A DNA stretch of 64,000 nt, taken from NCBI GenBank assembly GCA_902523095.1, contig CABYYE010000002.1, positions 1 to 64,000 of the forward strand, given 5' to 3'. Shown piece by piece: positions 40,472-50,099 of this stretch. This DNA comes from an uncultured Pelagibacteraceae bacterium. Lineage in GTDB: Bacteria; Pseudomonadota; Alphaproteobacteria; Pelagibacterales; Pelagibacteraceae. The position numbers were made by a program, and so were the translations under genes. Below the pieces are notes generated by a model. The model made no database searches. It saw only the letters and a program-made list of their open reading frames with translations, and was not told the DNA's origin. Every line of letters starts with the position of its first letter. Position 1 is the stretch's first letter.

Positions 40472-41363
40472 TTCAGCCATACTAATTGTTTTAATCGCAG
40501 GACTGTTCTGGTCTTTTGGACCTTTAGTTGTAAGATATATCGATGATGCACAGTTAATTCCTTGGCAATATCTTTTTTTTAGAGGTTCGGTAATTTTTTT
40601 AGTCTTAAATATTTATTTATTTTTAGCTGAAGGTCTTAAATTTACCAAAAATTATTACAAGATTGGTTTGTCTGGACTAATTGGTGGAGTAAGTCTTGGT
40701 ATTGCTAATATATCTTTTATACTTTCTATCACAACTACTACTGCAGCTGTAACTATGATGATGCTAGCAACTCAACCATTTGTAGCTGCAATTTTAGCAT
40801 ATATTTTTTTGAGGGAAAAAATTTCAACAACAACATTAATATCAATAATAATTGCTGCTGGGGGTATAATATTTATGTCCTTAGATAGCGAAGGAGAAGG
40901 TTCTTTGTTTGGTCTAATTAATGGTTTGTTATCATCTTTAGGGTTTGCAGGATTTACAGTTTCACTAAGGTGGAGAAAGAAAACTCCAAAATTCACTACA
41001 GTAGCTATTGCGGGAATTTTCTGTGCAGCAGTAGCAATCTTGGTTCTTATATTTAACGATAATAATATTTTTATTTCAGTTAAAAACTCTTCTCTTTCTG
41101 CATTGCATGGATTTTTAGTTTGTTCTGGACTTATATTGTTTTCTATAAAATCTAAAGATCTACCAGCTACAGATTTAACTCTTCTTTCTCTGACAGAAGT
41201 CTTAGGTGGAATTTTCTGGGTTTGGTTACCAATATTTGGAATTAACGAAGTACCAACTGTAAAAACTTTAATTGGTGGTGGAATTATTACATCTGCAATA
41301 ATATTTTATGCCTTTAACACAAGACGGCCTTTATCATCGAGATATGTGTGGGTAAAAAAATAA
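40458..41363 (+). CDS. EamA/DMT-family transporter
   Basis: Duplicated EamA pattern. Confidence 0.88.
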   Translation: MIKNSSAILIVLIAGLFWSFGPLVVRYIDDAQLIPWQYLFFRGSVIFLVLNIYLFLAEGLKFTKNYYKIGLSGLIGGVSLGIANISFILSITTTTAAVTMMMLATQPFVAAILAYIFLREKISTTTLISIIIAAGGIIFMSLDSEGEGSLFGLINGLLSSLGFAGFTVSLRWRKKTPKFTTVAIAGIFCAAVAILVLIFNDNNIFISVKNSSLSALHGFLVCSGLILFSIKSKDLPATDLTLLSLTEVLGGIFWVWLPIFGINEVPTVKTLIGGGIITSAIIFYAFNTRRPLSSRYVWVKK

Positions 41364-41367
41364 TACT

Positions 41368-41889
41368 CTACAAATTAATTAAATCAGTCAATCTCTTTTT
41401 AAAATACTCCTCGTATGACTTATTGCAAGTTATAATATATTTATTGTTTAATTTGTATATGTAGCAATCTATTCTGGCAATCAAAGTTTGCGCCATTGAA
41501 AGATCTGGAAACTTTTTATTACGAAGATCAAATTGAGTTAATTTGTTTAAAAATTCATCTTTATTTTCACCTGACACTTCAAAATAAACTTGGCCATATG
41601 AGTAGTCAGAGGCAAGAATTTCATCATTCGAGTTTAAGTTAGAAATAGTCTTTAGAATTTTCTTGTAATCTTGTTCAACTAAATAAACTAAAGTCCATTG
41701 GTCAAAAGAATTTTTTGCAAAAATATATTTATCACTAGTTTTTATTTCAAGGTTTTTAGACGGGGGTTGCAAAGATGTCTCTTTGTTAATTATTTGATTA
41801 AATTTATTCTTTCCATCACCTCTTATCAGAATCTGTTGAAAATTCTTTTGAGTAATGTTTACTCTATCAGTTGAAATTAATGTGGTCAT
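41368..41889 (-). CDS. soxG: Sarcosine oxidase gamma subunit
   Basis: Position after soxA; SoxG-like QTLIARIDCYIYKLNNKYIITCNKSYEEYF. Confidence 0.82.
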   Translation of the reverse strand: MTTLISTDRVNITQKNFQQILIRGDGKNKFNQIINKETSLQPPSKNLEIKTSDKYIFAKNSFDQWTLVYLVEQDYKKILKTISNLNSNDEILASDYSYGQVYFEVSGENKDEFLNKLTQFDLRNKKFPDLSMAQTLIARIDCYIYKLNNKYIITCNKSYEEYFKKRLTDLINL

Positions 41890-44873
41890 GATGTTAATCT
41901 TTCATTTTCTGGATCAATGAATACTGGGCTAACTATTTCAACAGGAATATTTTTAGTTCCTTTAGGAGTTGAAACAAATAACTTCTTACCCATCAATTTA
42001 TTTCCATTTTTTATCATAGCCATGGAGATACAATGACTTAAGTTAGGGCTGTGGTAGCTAGAAGAAATATGTCCAAGATATTCTATGGGAGTTTTAATTT
42101 TACTCGGTAAATTTTCACATTCAACAATGTGTTGCCCTTCTTCAATAAATTGAGATTTATCCAAAGGCACAATACCTACTAACTGTTTTCTATCATCCCT
42201 AGCAGTATCGCTTCTTGTTAAAGATCTTTTTCCAATAAAATCTTTTTTCTTTTTACCTATCATCCAATTGAAATTTATATCAATTGGAGTCACCGTTCCA
42301 TCAGTCTCTTGTCCAATTACAACATATCCTTTTTCAGCTCTTAATAAATGCATAGTCTCAGTTCCATATGGAACTAGATCAAAATCTTTTCCGTATTTAA
42401 ATATTAATTCCCAAAGTTCAAAGGCATGCTGAGGGCTGATATATATCTCGTAACCTAATTCACCTGTAAAACTTGCTCTCATTATCCTTGCTTGGGTGTT
42501 CTTGTAATTAAATGTTTTGAAAGTCATAAATGGAAACTTTTCATTACTAAAATCGATATCAGAAAATACTTTACTAACTATTTCTCGTGCTTTAGGACCG
42601 CTAATATTAAAAGTGGTGAATTGCTCTGTAATTGAATTTAGATAAACTTGTAAATGTGGCCATTCTGTTTGAAGGAATTCTTCCATATGTGCAAATACTT
42701 TTGGAGCTCCGCCTGAAGTAGTTGTTGCTATAAAATGTTTGTCATTTATTTTACAAATTATCCCATCGTCCATAATCATTCCGTCTTCTCCTAACATAAG
42801 CGCATATCTTGATGTCATAGGTTTCATTTTTGTAAAAGCATTTGTGTACATTAAGTTCATAAATTCTAAAGCATCTTTACCTTTAATTTCAATTTTTCCA
42901 AGAGTACTACCATCTAAAATTCCTGCTGATTGTCTTGTTTGTTTTGACTCTCTTTGTACTGCTTGATGCATAGTTTCTGTTTCATTTTTTTTAAAATACC
43001 AAGGTCGTTTCCATTGTCCTACGTCCTCAAAAACTGCATTATTTTTTATGTGCCAATTATGAATCGGTGTTTTTCTTTCTGGATCGTAATATTCATAGGT
43101 GCTTCTTCCAGCTATAGCTGCAAAACTTAGAGGAGCATAAGGTGGTCTATAAGTAGTAGTTCCAACTTCTTCAATTTTTTTGTTTAAAATTTTTGAGACA
43201 ATTCCTAGAGAATTAATGCTGCTTATTTTACCTTGGTCAGTTCCCATACTATTGGTTGTATATCTCTTTAAATGCTCTATTCGATCGTATCCCTCGTTGA
43301 TCGCTTGTTTTAAATCTTTTGTTGTGACATCGTTATGAAGATCAATAAAAGATTTAGACCATTTTGATTTCTTATTAGTTTTAGTTTCCCACAACTCTTT
43401 AATTGAAAGATTATCTCTTATATTTGTTTTTATTTCTAGATTGAGATCGTCAACTTTTAAGAATGATAATTTTTTGTTAATTTCTTTACAAAGATTTTTA
43501 AATTCGTAGTTTCCACTTACTGATCCTAACGTGATTGTGTTTTGAAAAGCAGTATCTGGCTTAAATGAGATAATTTTATCATCCCACTTAACTAAGCCTT
43601 TTGATTGTGTAAACAAATGTATATCAGGATTAAATCCACCTGAGGGACATAACATTTTAGCATTAATAGATGATATTTTATTACTGCTATTTCTTATATA
43701 AACTTTTTCTACTTTTTTATTACCTTCACAACCTTCTACTTCGGACTCAGGGTAAAATAGAATGTTATTTTTTGAAAGATACTCTTTTGTTTCATCTTCT
43801 ATATCTTCTTGCTTTCTTGCGTCTATGTATGCGCTAGGCTTACAATTTAAATTAATTAATGACTTGACCAAACTTACTGTTGATGAATTGTTAGTAAAAA
43901 TTACTGGTTTCTCATCAGGCGTTACTCCATATCTTTCAATATATTTTTCAAAGGAGGATGCTAGCATTACTCCAGGTAAGTCATTATTTCTAAATGAAAT
44001 AAATCTCTCTATATGACCATTTGCCAAAATAGTATGAGTTGTTCTAATCTTATGTAATGTAAGTTCCGACTTGCTAACATCGATTTTTTTTCCTGAATAT
44101 TTATCCTCTAGAGCTATTAAATGGTTAGTAAAATTATACGTAGTTACAAGAGTATTTTTTAAAATTTTTATATTCTTTGATTTTAAAATTAATTTTTCTG
44201 TTTCTTTAACCCATTCAAAAACATTTTTACCATCGATTTGTTTTACTTTATTAGAATTTTTTAAAATTCCTCCTAAAAAACTATCTTGTTCAACAAGAAG
44301 GACCTCGTTGTTTGTATCAATTAATTTTTTTGCAGCTATCAGCCCACTTAAACCTCCACCAACTATCAGAATATCGACGTTATGGTTTTGATGAATGCTT
44401 TTTGATCTAAAATTTTTTGGAGGTTTTCCTAAGCCAGCTGTTCGTCTGATCAATGGTTCGTAGATTTTTTTCCAAAATCCCTTAGGTCCCATAAAAGTTT
44501 TGTAATAAAATCCAGCTGAAAATATTGGAGATAAAATATTATTTATTGACCCAATATCAAAAGATAATGACGGCCAACGGTTCTGACTAGAGATGTTAAT
44601 TCCATCATATGCTTTTTTTACTGTTGCTCTGGTATTAGGTTCATTGTGCTCATTTAAAATTTGAACAAGTGCATTTGGTTCTTCTATTCCACAAGTATAT
44701 ATTCCTCTTGGTCTATGATATTTAAAACTTCTACCAATTAATCTAATATTATTTCTTAATAAAGCTGAAGCTATGGTGTCTCCTTCGTAAGCAGAGTAAG
44801 ATTTTCCATCAAAAGTTATCTTGATTTCTTTATTGGAAATATAATTGCAATCTTTGTTTCTAAGAGCAGGCAT
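41886..44873 (-). CDS. soxA: Sarcosine oxidase alpha subunit
   Basis: SFKYHRPRGIYTCGIEEPNALV, DILIVGGGLSGLIAAKKL, C-terminal GcvT-like domain; 995 aa. Confidence 0.96.
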   Translation of the reverse strand: MPALRNKDCNYISNKEIKITFDGKSYSAYEGDTIASALLRNNIRLIGRSFKYHRPRGIYTCGIEEPNALVQILNEHNEPNTRATVKKAYDGINISSQNRWPSLSFDIGSINNILSPIFSAGFYYKTFMGPKGFWKKIYEPLIRRTAGLGKPPKNFRSKSIHQNHNVDILIVGGGLSGLIAAKKLIDTNNEVLLVEQDSFLGGILKNSNKVKQIDGKNVFEWVKETEKLILKSKNIKILKNTLVTTYNFTNHLIALEDKYSGKKIDVSKSELTLHKIRTTHTILANGHIERFISFRNNDLPGVMLASSFEKYIERYGVTPDEKPVIFTNNSSTVSLVKSLINLNCKPSAYIDARKQEDIEDETKEYLSKNNILFYPESEVEGCEGNKKVEKVYIRNSSNKISSINAKMLCPSGGFNPDIHLFTQSKGLVKWDDKIISFKPDTAFQNTITLGSVSGNYEFKNLCKEINKKLSFLKVDDLNLEIKTNIRDNLSIKELWETKTNKKSKWSKSFIDLHNDVTTKDLKQAINEGYDRIEHLKRYTTNSMGTDQGKISSINSLGIVSKILNKKIEEVGTTTYRPPYAPLSFAAIAGRSTYEYYDPERKTPIHNWHIKNNAVFEDVGQWKRPWYFKKNETETMHQAVQRESKQTRQSAGILDGSTLGKIEIKGKDALEFMNLMYTNAFTKMKPMTSRYALMLGEDGMIMDDGIICKINDKHFIATTTSGGAPKVFAHMEEFLQTEWPHLQVYLNSITEQFTTFNISGPKAREIVSKVFSDIDFSNEKFPFMTFKTFNYKNTQARIMRASFTGELGYEIYISPQHAFELWELIFKYGKDFDLVPYGTETMHLLRAEKGYVVIGQETDGTVTPIDINFNWMIGKKKKDFIGKRSLTRSDTARDDRKQLVGIVPLDKSQFIEEGQHIVECENLPSKIKTPIEYLGHISSSYHSPNLSHCISMAMIKNGNKLMGKKLFVSTPKGTKNIPVEIVSPVFIDPENERLTS

Positions 44874-44876
44874 AGT

Positions 44877-45227
44877 CTATTTCTTTACAGCAAAATTTCC
44901 AGATCCTACTGCCGGTTCTCCTGATGGTGATTTTAGAGAGCTTTGGAATTCACTTATATCTGGCTTGTTATCAGTCAACTTATAAATTTTTAATATTGTA
45001 TCAGTAGAAGTGTCACGTACAGCATTAAACCATTTTCTGCATCCATGAGAGTGTACCCACCTCTCATAAAAAATTCCTTTTGGATTTGAGCGATAAAAAA
45101 CATATTGGCCCCAGTCTTTATCATTTAAAGTATCTGGATCTTTTGGTCTTATTACATGGGCTTCTCCACCATTAGTAAATTCGGACTGTTCTCGCTCTCC
45201 GCAATATGGGCAATTTATTAAAATCAT
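44877..45227 (-). CDS. soxD: Sarcosine oxidase delta subunit
   Basis: INCPYCGEREQSEF...ERWVHSHGCRKWFNAVRDT. Confidence 0.95.
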   Translation of the reverse strand: MILINCPYCGEREQSEFTNGGEAHVIRPKDPDTLNDKDWGQYVFYRSNPKGIFYERWVHSHGCRKWFNAVRDTSTDTILKIYKLTDNKPDISEFQSSLKSPSGEPAVGSGNFAVKK

Positions 45228-45229
45228 AA

Positions 45230-46480
45230 TTAATGCGCTACGGCTGCAGCACCATGTTCGTCGATTAATCTGCCGTTAGAAAATCTTTCTAAATTAAATG
45301 CTTCATTAATTTTATGAGGTTCATCTTTTGCTACTGTATGTGCAAATACATTTGCGCTTCCAGGAGTTGCTTTAAAACCTCCAGTTCCCCAACCACAATT
45401 AAAATACAAACCTTTAACTTCACACTTGCTTATTATGGGGCTAGCGTCAGGACAAATATCAACTATTCCACCCCACTGACGTAACATTTTCATTTTACCA
45501 AAAATTGGATAGAGTTCTACAATAGCTCGTACAGTTTCTTCTATGACATCGTATCCTCCTCTTTGAGTAAATGAATTGTATCCATCTGTTCCAGCTCCAA
45601 TAACTAATTCACCTTTGTCTGATTGACTTACATAAGCATGAACTGCGTTGGACATGACAACTGTATTAATTACAGGTTTAATTGGTTCAGACACTAAAGC
45701 TTGTAAAGGTCTACTTTGTAACGGCAACCTAACGCCTGCAGTTTGTGCAAGTACGCTTGTATGCCCAGATGCTACCACTGCAACTTTATTTGCTCGGATA
45801 AAACCTTTTGAAGTATTAACACCCTCTACTTTATGGTTATCTGTTTTAATATCTTTAACTTCACAATTTTGAATAATATCAACTCCCATTTCATTTGATC
45901 TTAATGCGTAACCCCAAGCAACTGCATCGTGTCTAGCTACCCCACCTCTAGGCTGAAAAGCTGCACCTAAAACTGGATATCTTAAATTTTCTGTATTCAT
46001 AATCGGAACCAACTCTTTAATTTGTTTTGTATCTACCCATTGAGTATCCAACCCATTTAATCTATTTGCACTTATTCTTCTTTTCATCTCTTTAATATCA
46101 TGTTCATTGTGAGCTAAGTTCATTACACCTCTCTGACTGAACATCATGTTGAAGTTTAATTCTTCAGATAGATTTTCCCATAATTTCACAGAGTGGTCGT
46201 ACAAATTAGCACTTTCATTCCAGAGATAGTTTGATCTAATAATTGTTGTGTTCCGACCTGTATTACCTCCACCAAGCCAACCTTTTTCTATAACAGCTAT
46301 ATTTTTTATTCCGTGTTCTTTTGCAAGATAGTAAGCGGTTCCTAAACCATGCCCTCCGCCTCCAACAATTATAACATCATAGCCTTTTTTTGGCTCAGGG
46401 CTTTCCCACATTTTTTCCCAATTTTCATTGTTGGAAAAAGCATTTTTTATCAAGCTTAAAATTGAATATTTTTTTTTCAC
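45230..46480 (-). CDS. soxB: Sarcosine oxidase beta subunit
   Basis: [38 protein letters not shown]. Confidence 0.96.
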   Translation of the reverse strand: MKKKYSILSLIKNAFSNNENWEKMWESPEPKKGYDVIIVGGGGHGLGTAYYLAKEHGIKNIAVIEKGWLGGGNTGRNTTIIRSNYLWNESANLYDHSVKLWENLSEELNFNMMFSQRGVMNLAHNEHDIKEMKRRISANRLNGLDTQWVDTKQIKELVPIMNTENLRYPVLGAAFQPRGGVARHDAVAWGYALRSNEMGVDIIQNCEVKDIKTDNHKVEGVNTSKGFIRANKVAVVASGHTSVLAQTAGVRLPLQSRPLQALVSEPIKPVINTVVMSNAVHAYVSQSDKGELVIGAGTDGYNSFTQRGGYDVIEETVRAIVELYPIFGKMKMLRQWGGIVDICPDASPIISKCEVKGLYFNCGWGTGGFKATPGSANVFAHTVAKDEPHKINEAFNLERFSNGRLIDEHGAAAVAH

Positions 46481-46581
46481 AACTCAAATTAGCAAAAAAG
46501 CAGAAAATAACAAAAGAATTCCAGAGCAAAAAAGTATCACTTTTTAAAGAATTACCCTTGATTTTGGCAGTTTTATACAAC

Positions 46582-46609
46582 TTGACAATCATTAGTAATG
46601 GTTGATAAT
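46582..46609 (+). promoter_or_regulatory. Sigma70-like promoter of metY
   Basis: TTGACA (46582-46587), 16-nt spacer, GATAAT (46604-46609); predicted start falls at the SAM-II P1 helix. Confidence 0.7.
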
Positions 46610-46616
46610 GATTTTG

Positions 46617-46670
46617 TAGCGCTGATTTAAGTCAAATTGCTGAGCGCTTAATAAATTCCAGCTAAAGCGA
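46617..46670 (+). promoter_or_regulatory. SAM-II riboswitch aptamer
   Basis: AGCGCTGATTTAAgtcaAATTGCtgAGCGCTtaATAAAttccaGCTAAAG matches the SAM-II pseudoknot consensus. Confidence 0.92.
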
Positions 46671-46682
46671 TTAAGTCTAATG

Positions 46683-46711
46683 ACCACCGCTTTAGTCGGT
46701 GGTTTTTTTTT
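46683..46711 (+). terminator. Intrinsic terminator, SAM-II expression platform
   Basis: ACCACCG-CTTTAGT-CGGTGGT followed by a T run. Confidence 0.92.
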
Positions 46712-46733
46712 GAAATATTTTCAAATTAAAACT

Positions 46734-46786
46734 GGGCATTTGAACTATATTGTACGCCCGACATTTCGTCGAAGTACTAAAAAGGA
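46734..46786 (+). promoter_or_regulatory. SAM-V riboswitch overlapping the metY Shine-Dalgarno region
   Basis: GGGC-atttgaactatattGTAC-GCCC, cgac-atttc-gtcg hairpin, aaGTACTAAAAAGGAG immediately before ATG. Confidence 0.88.
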
Positions 46787-46794
46787 GAAAAAAA

Positions 46795-48087
46795 ATGGCT
46801 AATTTTAAACATCCGGAAACTATTGGTTTACACGGTGGAGAATTCAGAAGTGATCCAGCAACTACAGCCGTAGCAGTTCCTATTTACCAAACTTCTTCTT
46901 ATCAATTTAAAAATGCTGAAACAGCTGCAAATTTATTTGGTTTGAAAGAATTTGGAAACATTTACACAAGGATTATGAATCCTACTTGTGATGTTTTAGA
47001 AAAACGAGTGGCAGCTTTAGAAGGTGGAATGGCAGCAGTAGCGGTCGGTTCAGGTCAAGCAGCATCAGCTTATTGTGTTCTAAATGTTGCTAAAGCAGGT
47101 GATAACATTGTTGCCTCTACAGATCTTTACGGAGGCACAGTAAATCTATTTAAAAATCAGTTAAGATTGCAAGGTGTTGAAGTGAGGTTTGCAGATCCTG
47201 CAGATCCAAAAAACTTTGAAAAATTAACTGATGATAAAACTAGAGCATACTATGGAGAATCTTGTCCTAATCCATATCTTCGTGTTTTCCCAATCAAAGA
47301 AGTTGCAGATATTGGTAGAAAAAAAGGTATTCCTTTGATCATCGATAACACTGCTTCACCGGTAATATGCAAACCCTTAGCTCATGGAGCTGCTGTGGTA
47401 ATGCATTCTTTAACAAAATATATTGGTGGTCACGGTACATCGATCGGTGGAATCATTGTGGATGGTGGAAACTTCGACTGGACAAAAGATAGAAAAAGAC
47501 AACCATTAATGAATGAGCCTGATCAAAGTTATAATGGAGCTATATGGGCAGATGCGGTTCCTCAATTAACTGGAGCTAATATTCCTTTTGCTATCAGAGC
47601 AAGAGTGGTTTTACTCAGAGACTTGGGTGCTCCATTAAGTCCTTTCAATGCTTTCCAGATTATACAAGGTTTGGAAACAGTTGCGCTTAGAATGAAACAA
47701 CACTGTGTTAATGCAGAGAAAGTTGTTGCTTTCTTAGAAACACAAAAAAAAGTTACTAATATAATCTACCCTACTAATCATCAAGGTGAGATTAGAGAGA
47801 GAGCTAAGAGATACATGCAAGGTGGGTATGGCTCTTTAGTTGGAATGGACGTTGGTACAAGAGAAGCAGGTTCTAAATTTATAGATAATTTAAAAATGCT
47901 TTATCATGTTGCTAACATAGGTGATGCTAGAAGTTTAGCAATACATCCTGCTACTACAACCCATAGTCAGCTTAATGATGAAGAATTACTAGCTGCTGGC
48001 GTTACACCAGGTTATGTAAGACTTTCAATTGGTATTGAACATCCAGACGATATCATTGCTGATATTAAACAAGCATTAGCTGCTTAA
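46795..48087 (+). CDS. metY: O-acetylhomoserine/O-acetylserine sulfhydrylase
   Basis: Start reassigned to MANFKHPETIGLHGG behind aaggag; HSLTKYIGGHGTSIGG PLP motif. Confidence 0.95.
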   Translation: MANFKHPETIGLHGGEFRSDPATTAVAVPIYQTSSYQFKNAETAANLFGLKEFGNIYTRIMNPTCDVLEKRVAALEGGMAAVAVGSGQAASAYCVLNVAKAGDNIVASTDLYGGTVNLFKNQLRLQGVEVRFADPADPKNFEKLTDDKTRAYYGESCPNPYLRVFPIKEVADIGRKKGIPLIIDNTASPVICKPLAHGAAVVMHSLTKYIGGHGTSIGGIIVDGGNFDWTKDRKRQPLMNEPDQSYNGAIWADAVPQLTGANIPFAIRARVVLLRDLGAPLSPFNAFQIIQGLETVALRMKQHCVNAEKVVAFLETQKKVTNIIYPTNHQGEIRERAKRYMQGGYGSLVGMDVGTREAGSKFIDNLKMLYHVANIGDARSLAIHPATTTHSQLNDEELLAAGVTPGYVRLSIGIEHPDDIIADIKQALAA

Positions 48088-48095
48088 TAATTAAT

Positions 48096-48593
48096 TTATG
48101 GCCTCGATTTATTTGATTGAGGCCATGAATCTTCCTTGTTTTTAATTTTATTTTGAAAAGCTATTGCAAGTTTTCTAGGAGATTCTTTTTTTTTAAAAAA
48201 ACTTATTAACAAATCATTTTCTTTATTTGAAACTACATCAGTAGTTTTTGGATATTTCTTAGAAATTTCTAATACTTTCTCTTTTGCGGCTGTATTAACT
48301 AAAGACATTTGTTTTTTAGCAATTGTACAAAATTCTGATCTTGTACTCTCAATAAAAGAAAAGCACGTCTCTTTCTTTTTTTCAGGATTTTTTTCTTCTG
48401 CATATGAAAGTACGTGGCCTAAAGGAGTTTTTCCTGTATGTTGCTTAACTCCATAACTTATTACTGAATTTAAGGATGATTGAAACATTTTACCACTAGA
48501 TGCCCCTCCAACTGAACTCCCCAATAAAGCAACGGACTCTGCGCATCCATTAAGTAAAAATATGGTTAATAATAAAAAAGATACTTTTTTCAT
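48096..48593 (-). CDS. Small lipoprotein, paralogue 1
   Basis: MKKVSFLLLTIFLLNGCAESVALLGSSVGGAS lipobox; paralogous to the next ORF. Confidence 0.75.
   Translation of the reverse strand: MKKVSFLLLTIFLLNGCAESVALLGSSVGGASSGKMFQSSLNSVISYGVKQHTGKTPLGHVLSYAEEKNPEKKKETCFSFIESTRSEFCTIAKKQMSLVNTAAKEKVLEISKKYPKTTDVVSNKENDLLISFFKKKESPRKLAIAFQNKIKNKEDSWPQSNKSRP
48098..48126. terminator. Bidirectional hairpin between convergent metY and lipoprotein genes
   Basis: ATGGCCTCGAT-ttatttg-ATTGAGGCCAT (one G-U); no strong T run. Confidence 0.55.
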
Positions 48594-48722
48594 AATTTGT
48601 AAGCTTGCTTTGTTTGTTTTCGTATAACTGCTTCTTATGTAAATAAAAGATAATTGTAAGAGTAAAAACTTTTATTAACACAACTCAAGGTAGTTAATAT
48701 TTAAGTTTTTCTAAAGGGATGG

Positions 48723-49046
48723 TTAATTTAGGAATTTAACTTTTGATTTCGTTAAAATTAGTCGTTTTTTTACAATTTCACAAATTTCTGAATTAGTTTT
48801 TTCAAGAAATGATAAACATGACTTATCCTCTCTCTCAGGATTTATTTTTTCAGCATAAGCTTTAACGTGCTCTAAAGGACCTTTGCCGGTTTGCTTTTTG
48901 ACACCATAACTTATTGCAGAATTAAAAGAAGATTGAATTATTTTTCCGTTTGATGCTCCACTAACAGAGGTACCAAGTAATGCGACGGATTCCGCACAAC
49001 CATTAAGTAACAACATTGTTGTTAATAAAACAAAAATTTTTCTCAT
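48723..49046 (-). CDS. Small lipoprotein, paralogue 2
   Basis: MRKIFVLLTTMLLLNGCAESVALLGTSVSGAS; tandem paralogue. Confidence 0.75.
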   Translation of the reverse strand: MRKIFVLLTTMLLLNGCAESVALLGTSVSGASNGKIIQSSFNSAISYGVKKQTGKGPLEHVKAYAEKINPEREDKSCLSFLEKTNSEICEIVKKRLILTKSKVKFLN

Positions 49047-49148
49047 ACTTCCCTCTTATTTAATTAGAAGTTATTGAATTTATATAAATATAAATACAAT
49101 CACTCCGTTCATAATGAGTATATCAAATACAACCTATAATGGAAGAGT

Positions 49149-50099
49149 TTACGAGAGCAGTCTTAATGGCTTATTATCTAAGCATCCTTCAAGATTTTCT
49201 ATCATTTGGGTATAAAACTTTGAATAATTTTCTGCAGTAACGAATCCTATATGAGGCAATAAAAGAGCGTTCGGAAGAAATCTTAATTTATGATCTTGAG
49301 GAAGAGGTTCCTTAGCATAAACATCAAGACCAGCTCCTGCAATTTTTTCCTCTTTGAGAGCTTCAATTAAATCATCTTCATTAATAATTTGACCACGTGA
49401 AGTGTTTATTAAGAACGATGATTTTTTCATCAATTCAAATTCTTTTTTTGTAATTAAATTTTTATATCTGTTTCCGAATACTAAATGTATTGAAATAATA
49501 TCAGCTGTTTTTAGTAAATCTTCTTTGCTCATTGGTAAAACTCCAGTCTTATTAGCATGAGATAAATCTAAATTTTCACTCCATGCACAAACTTCCATTC
49601 CAAATGCTTTTGCAATTTTTGCAACCTGAGTTCCTATTTTTCCAAGTCCTATTAACCCTAATAATTTACCTTTTAACTCATACCCTAATGTCGATTGCCA
49701 ATATCCTTGGAACATATTGTCTAACTCTTGCTTCATATTTCTCAAAAGGCCTAGTATCAAAGCCCAAGTAACTTCAGCTGCTGGATTGGGATTAATCTCT
49801 GTTCCACATACTAAGATTTTATTTTCTTTAGCAGTCTTTAAATCAATTGCATGGTTTCGCATACCAGATGTCATGATATATTTTAAGTTAGGAAGAGCGG
49901 TTATTAAAGATTTTGTGATAGGAGTTCTTTCTCTCATTATAAATAGAACGTCTAAATTTTCTAAAGCTACTATTGCTTCATTTTCAGAAGAAAAAGGTTC
50001 ATTAAAAATTTTGAATTCATATTTTCCTTTAAATTTTTCAATATCAATTATTTGATTAAATACTCCTTGATAATCATCTAAAACTCCTACTTTAAGCAT
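49149..50099 (-). CDS. D-2-hydroxyacid dehydrogenase
   Basis: LGLIGLGKIGTQVAKIAKAFGM; INTSRGQIINEDDLIEAL. Confidence 0.93.
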   Translation of the reverse strand: MLKVGVLDDYQGVFNQIIDIEKFKGKYEFKIFNEPFSSENEAIVALENLDVLFIMRERTPITKSLITALPNLKYIMTSGMRNHAIDLKTAKENKILVCGTEINPNPAAEVTWALILGLLRNMKQELDNMFQGYWQSTLGYELKGKLLGLIGLGKIGTQVAKIAKAFGMEVCAWSENLDLSHANKTGVLPMSKEDLLKTADIISIHLVFGNRYKNLITKKEFELMKKSSFLINTSRGQIINEDDLIEALKEEKIAGAGLDVYAKEPLPQDHKLRFLPNALLLPHIGFVTAENYSKFYTQMIENLEGCLDNKPLRLLS

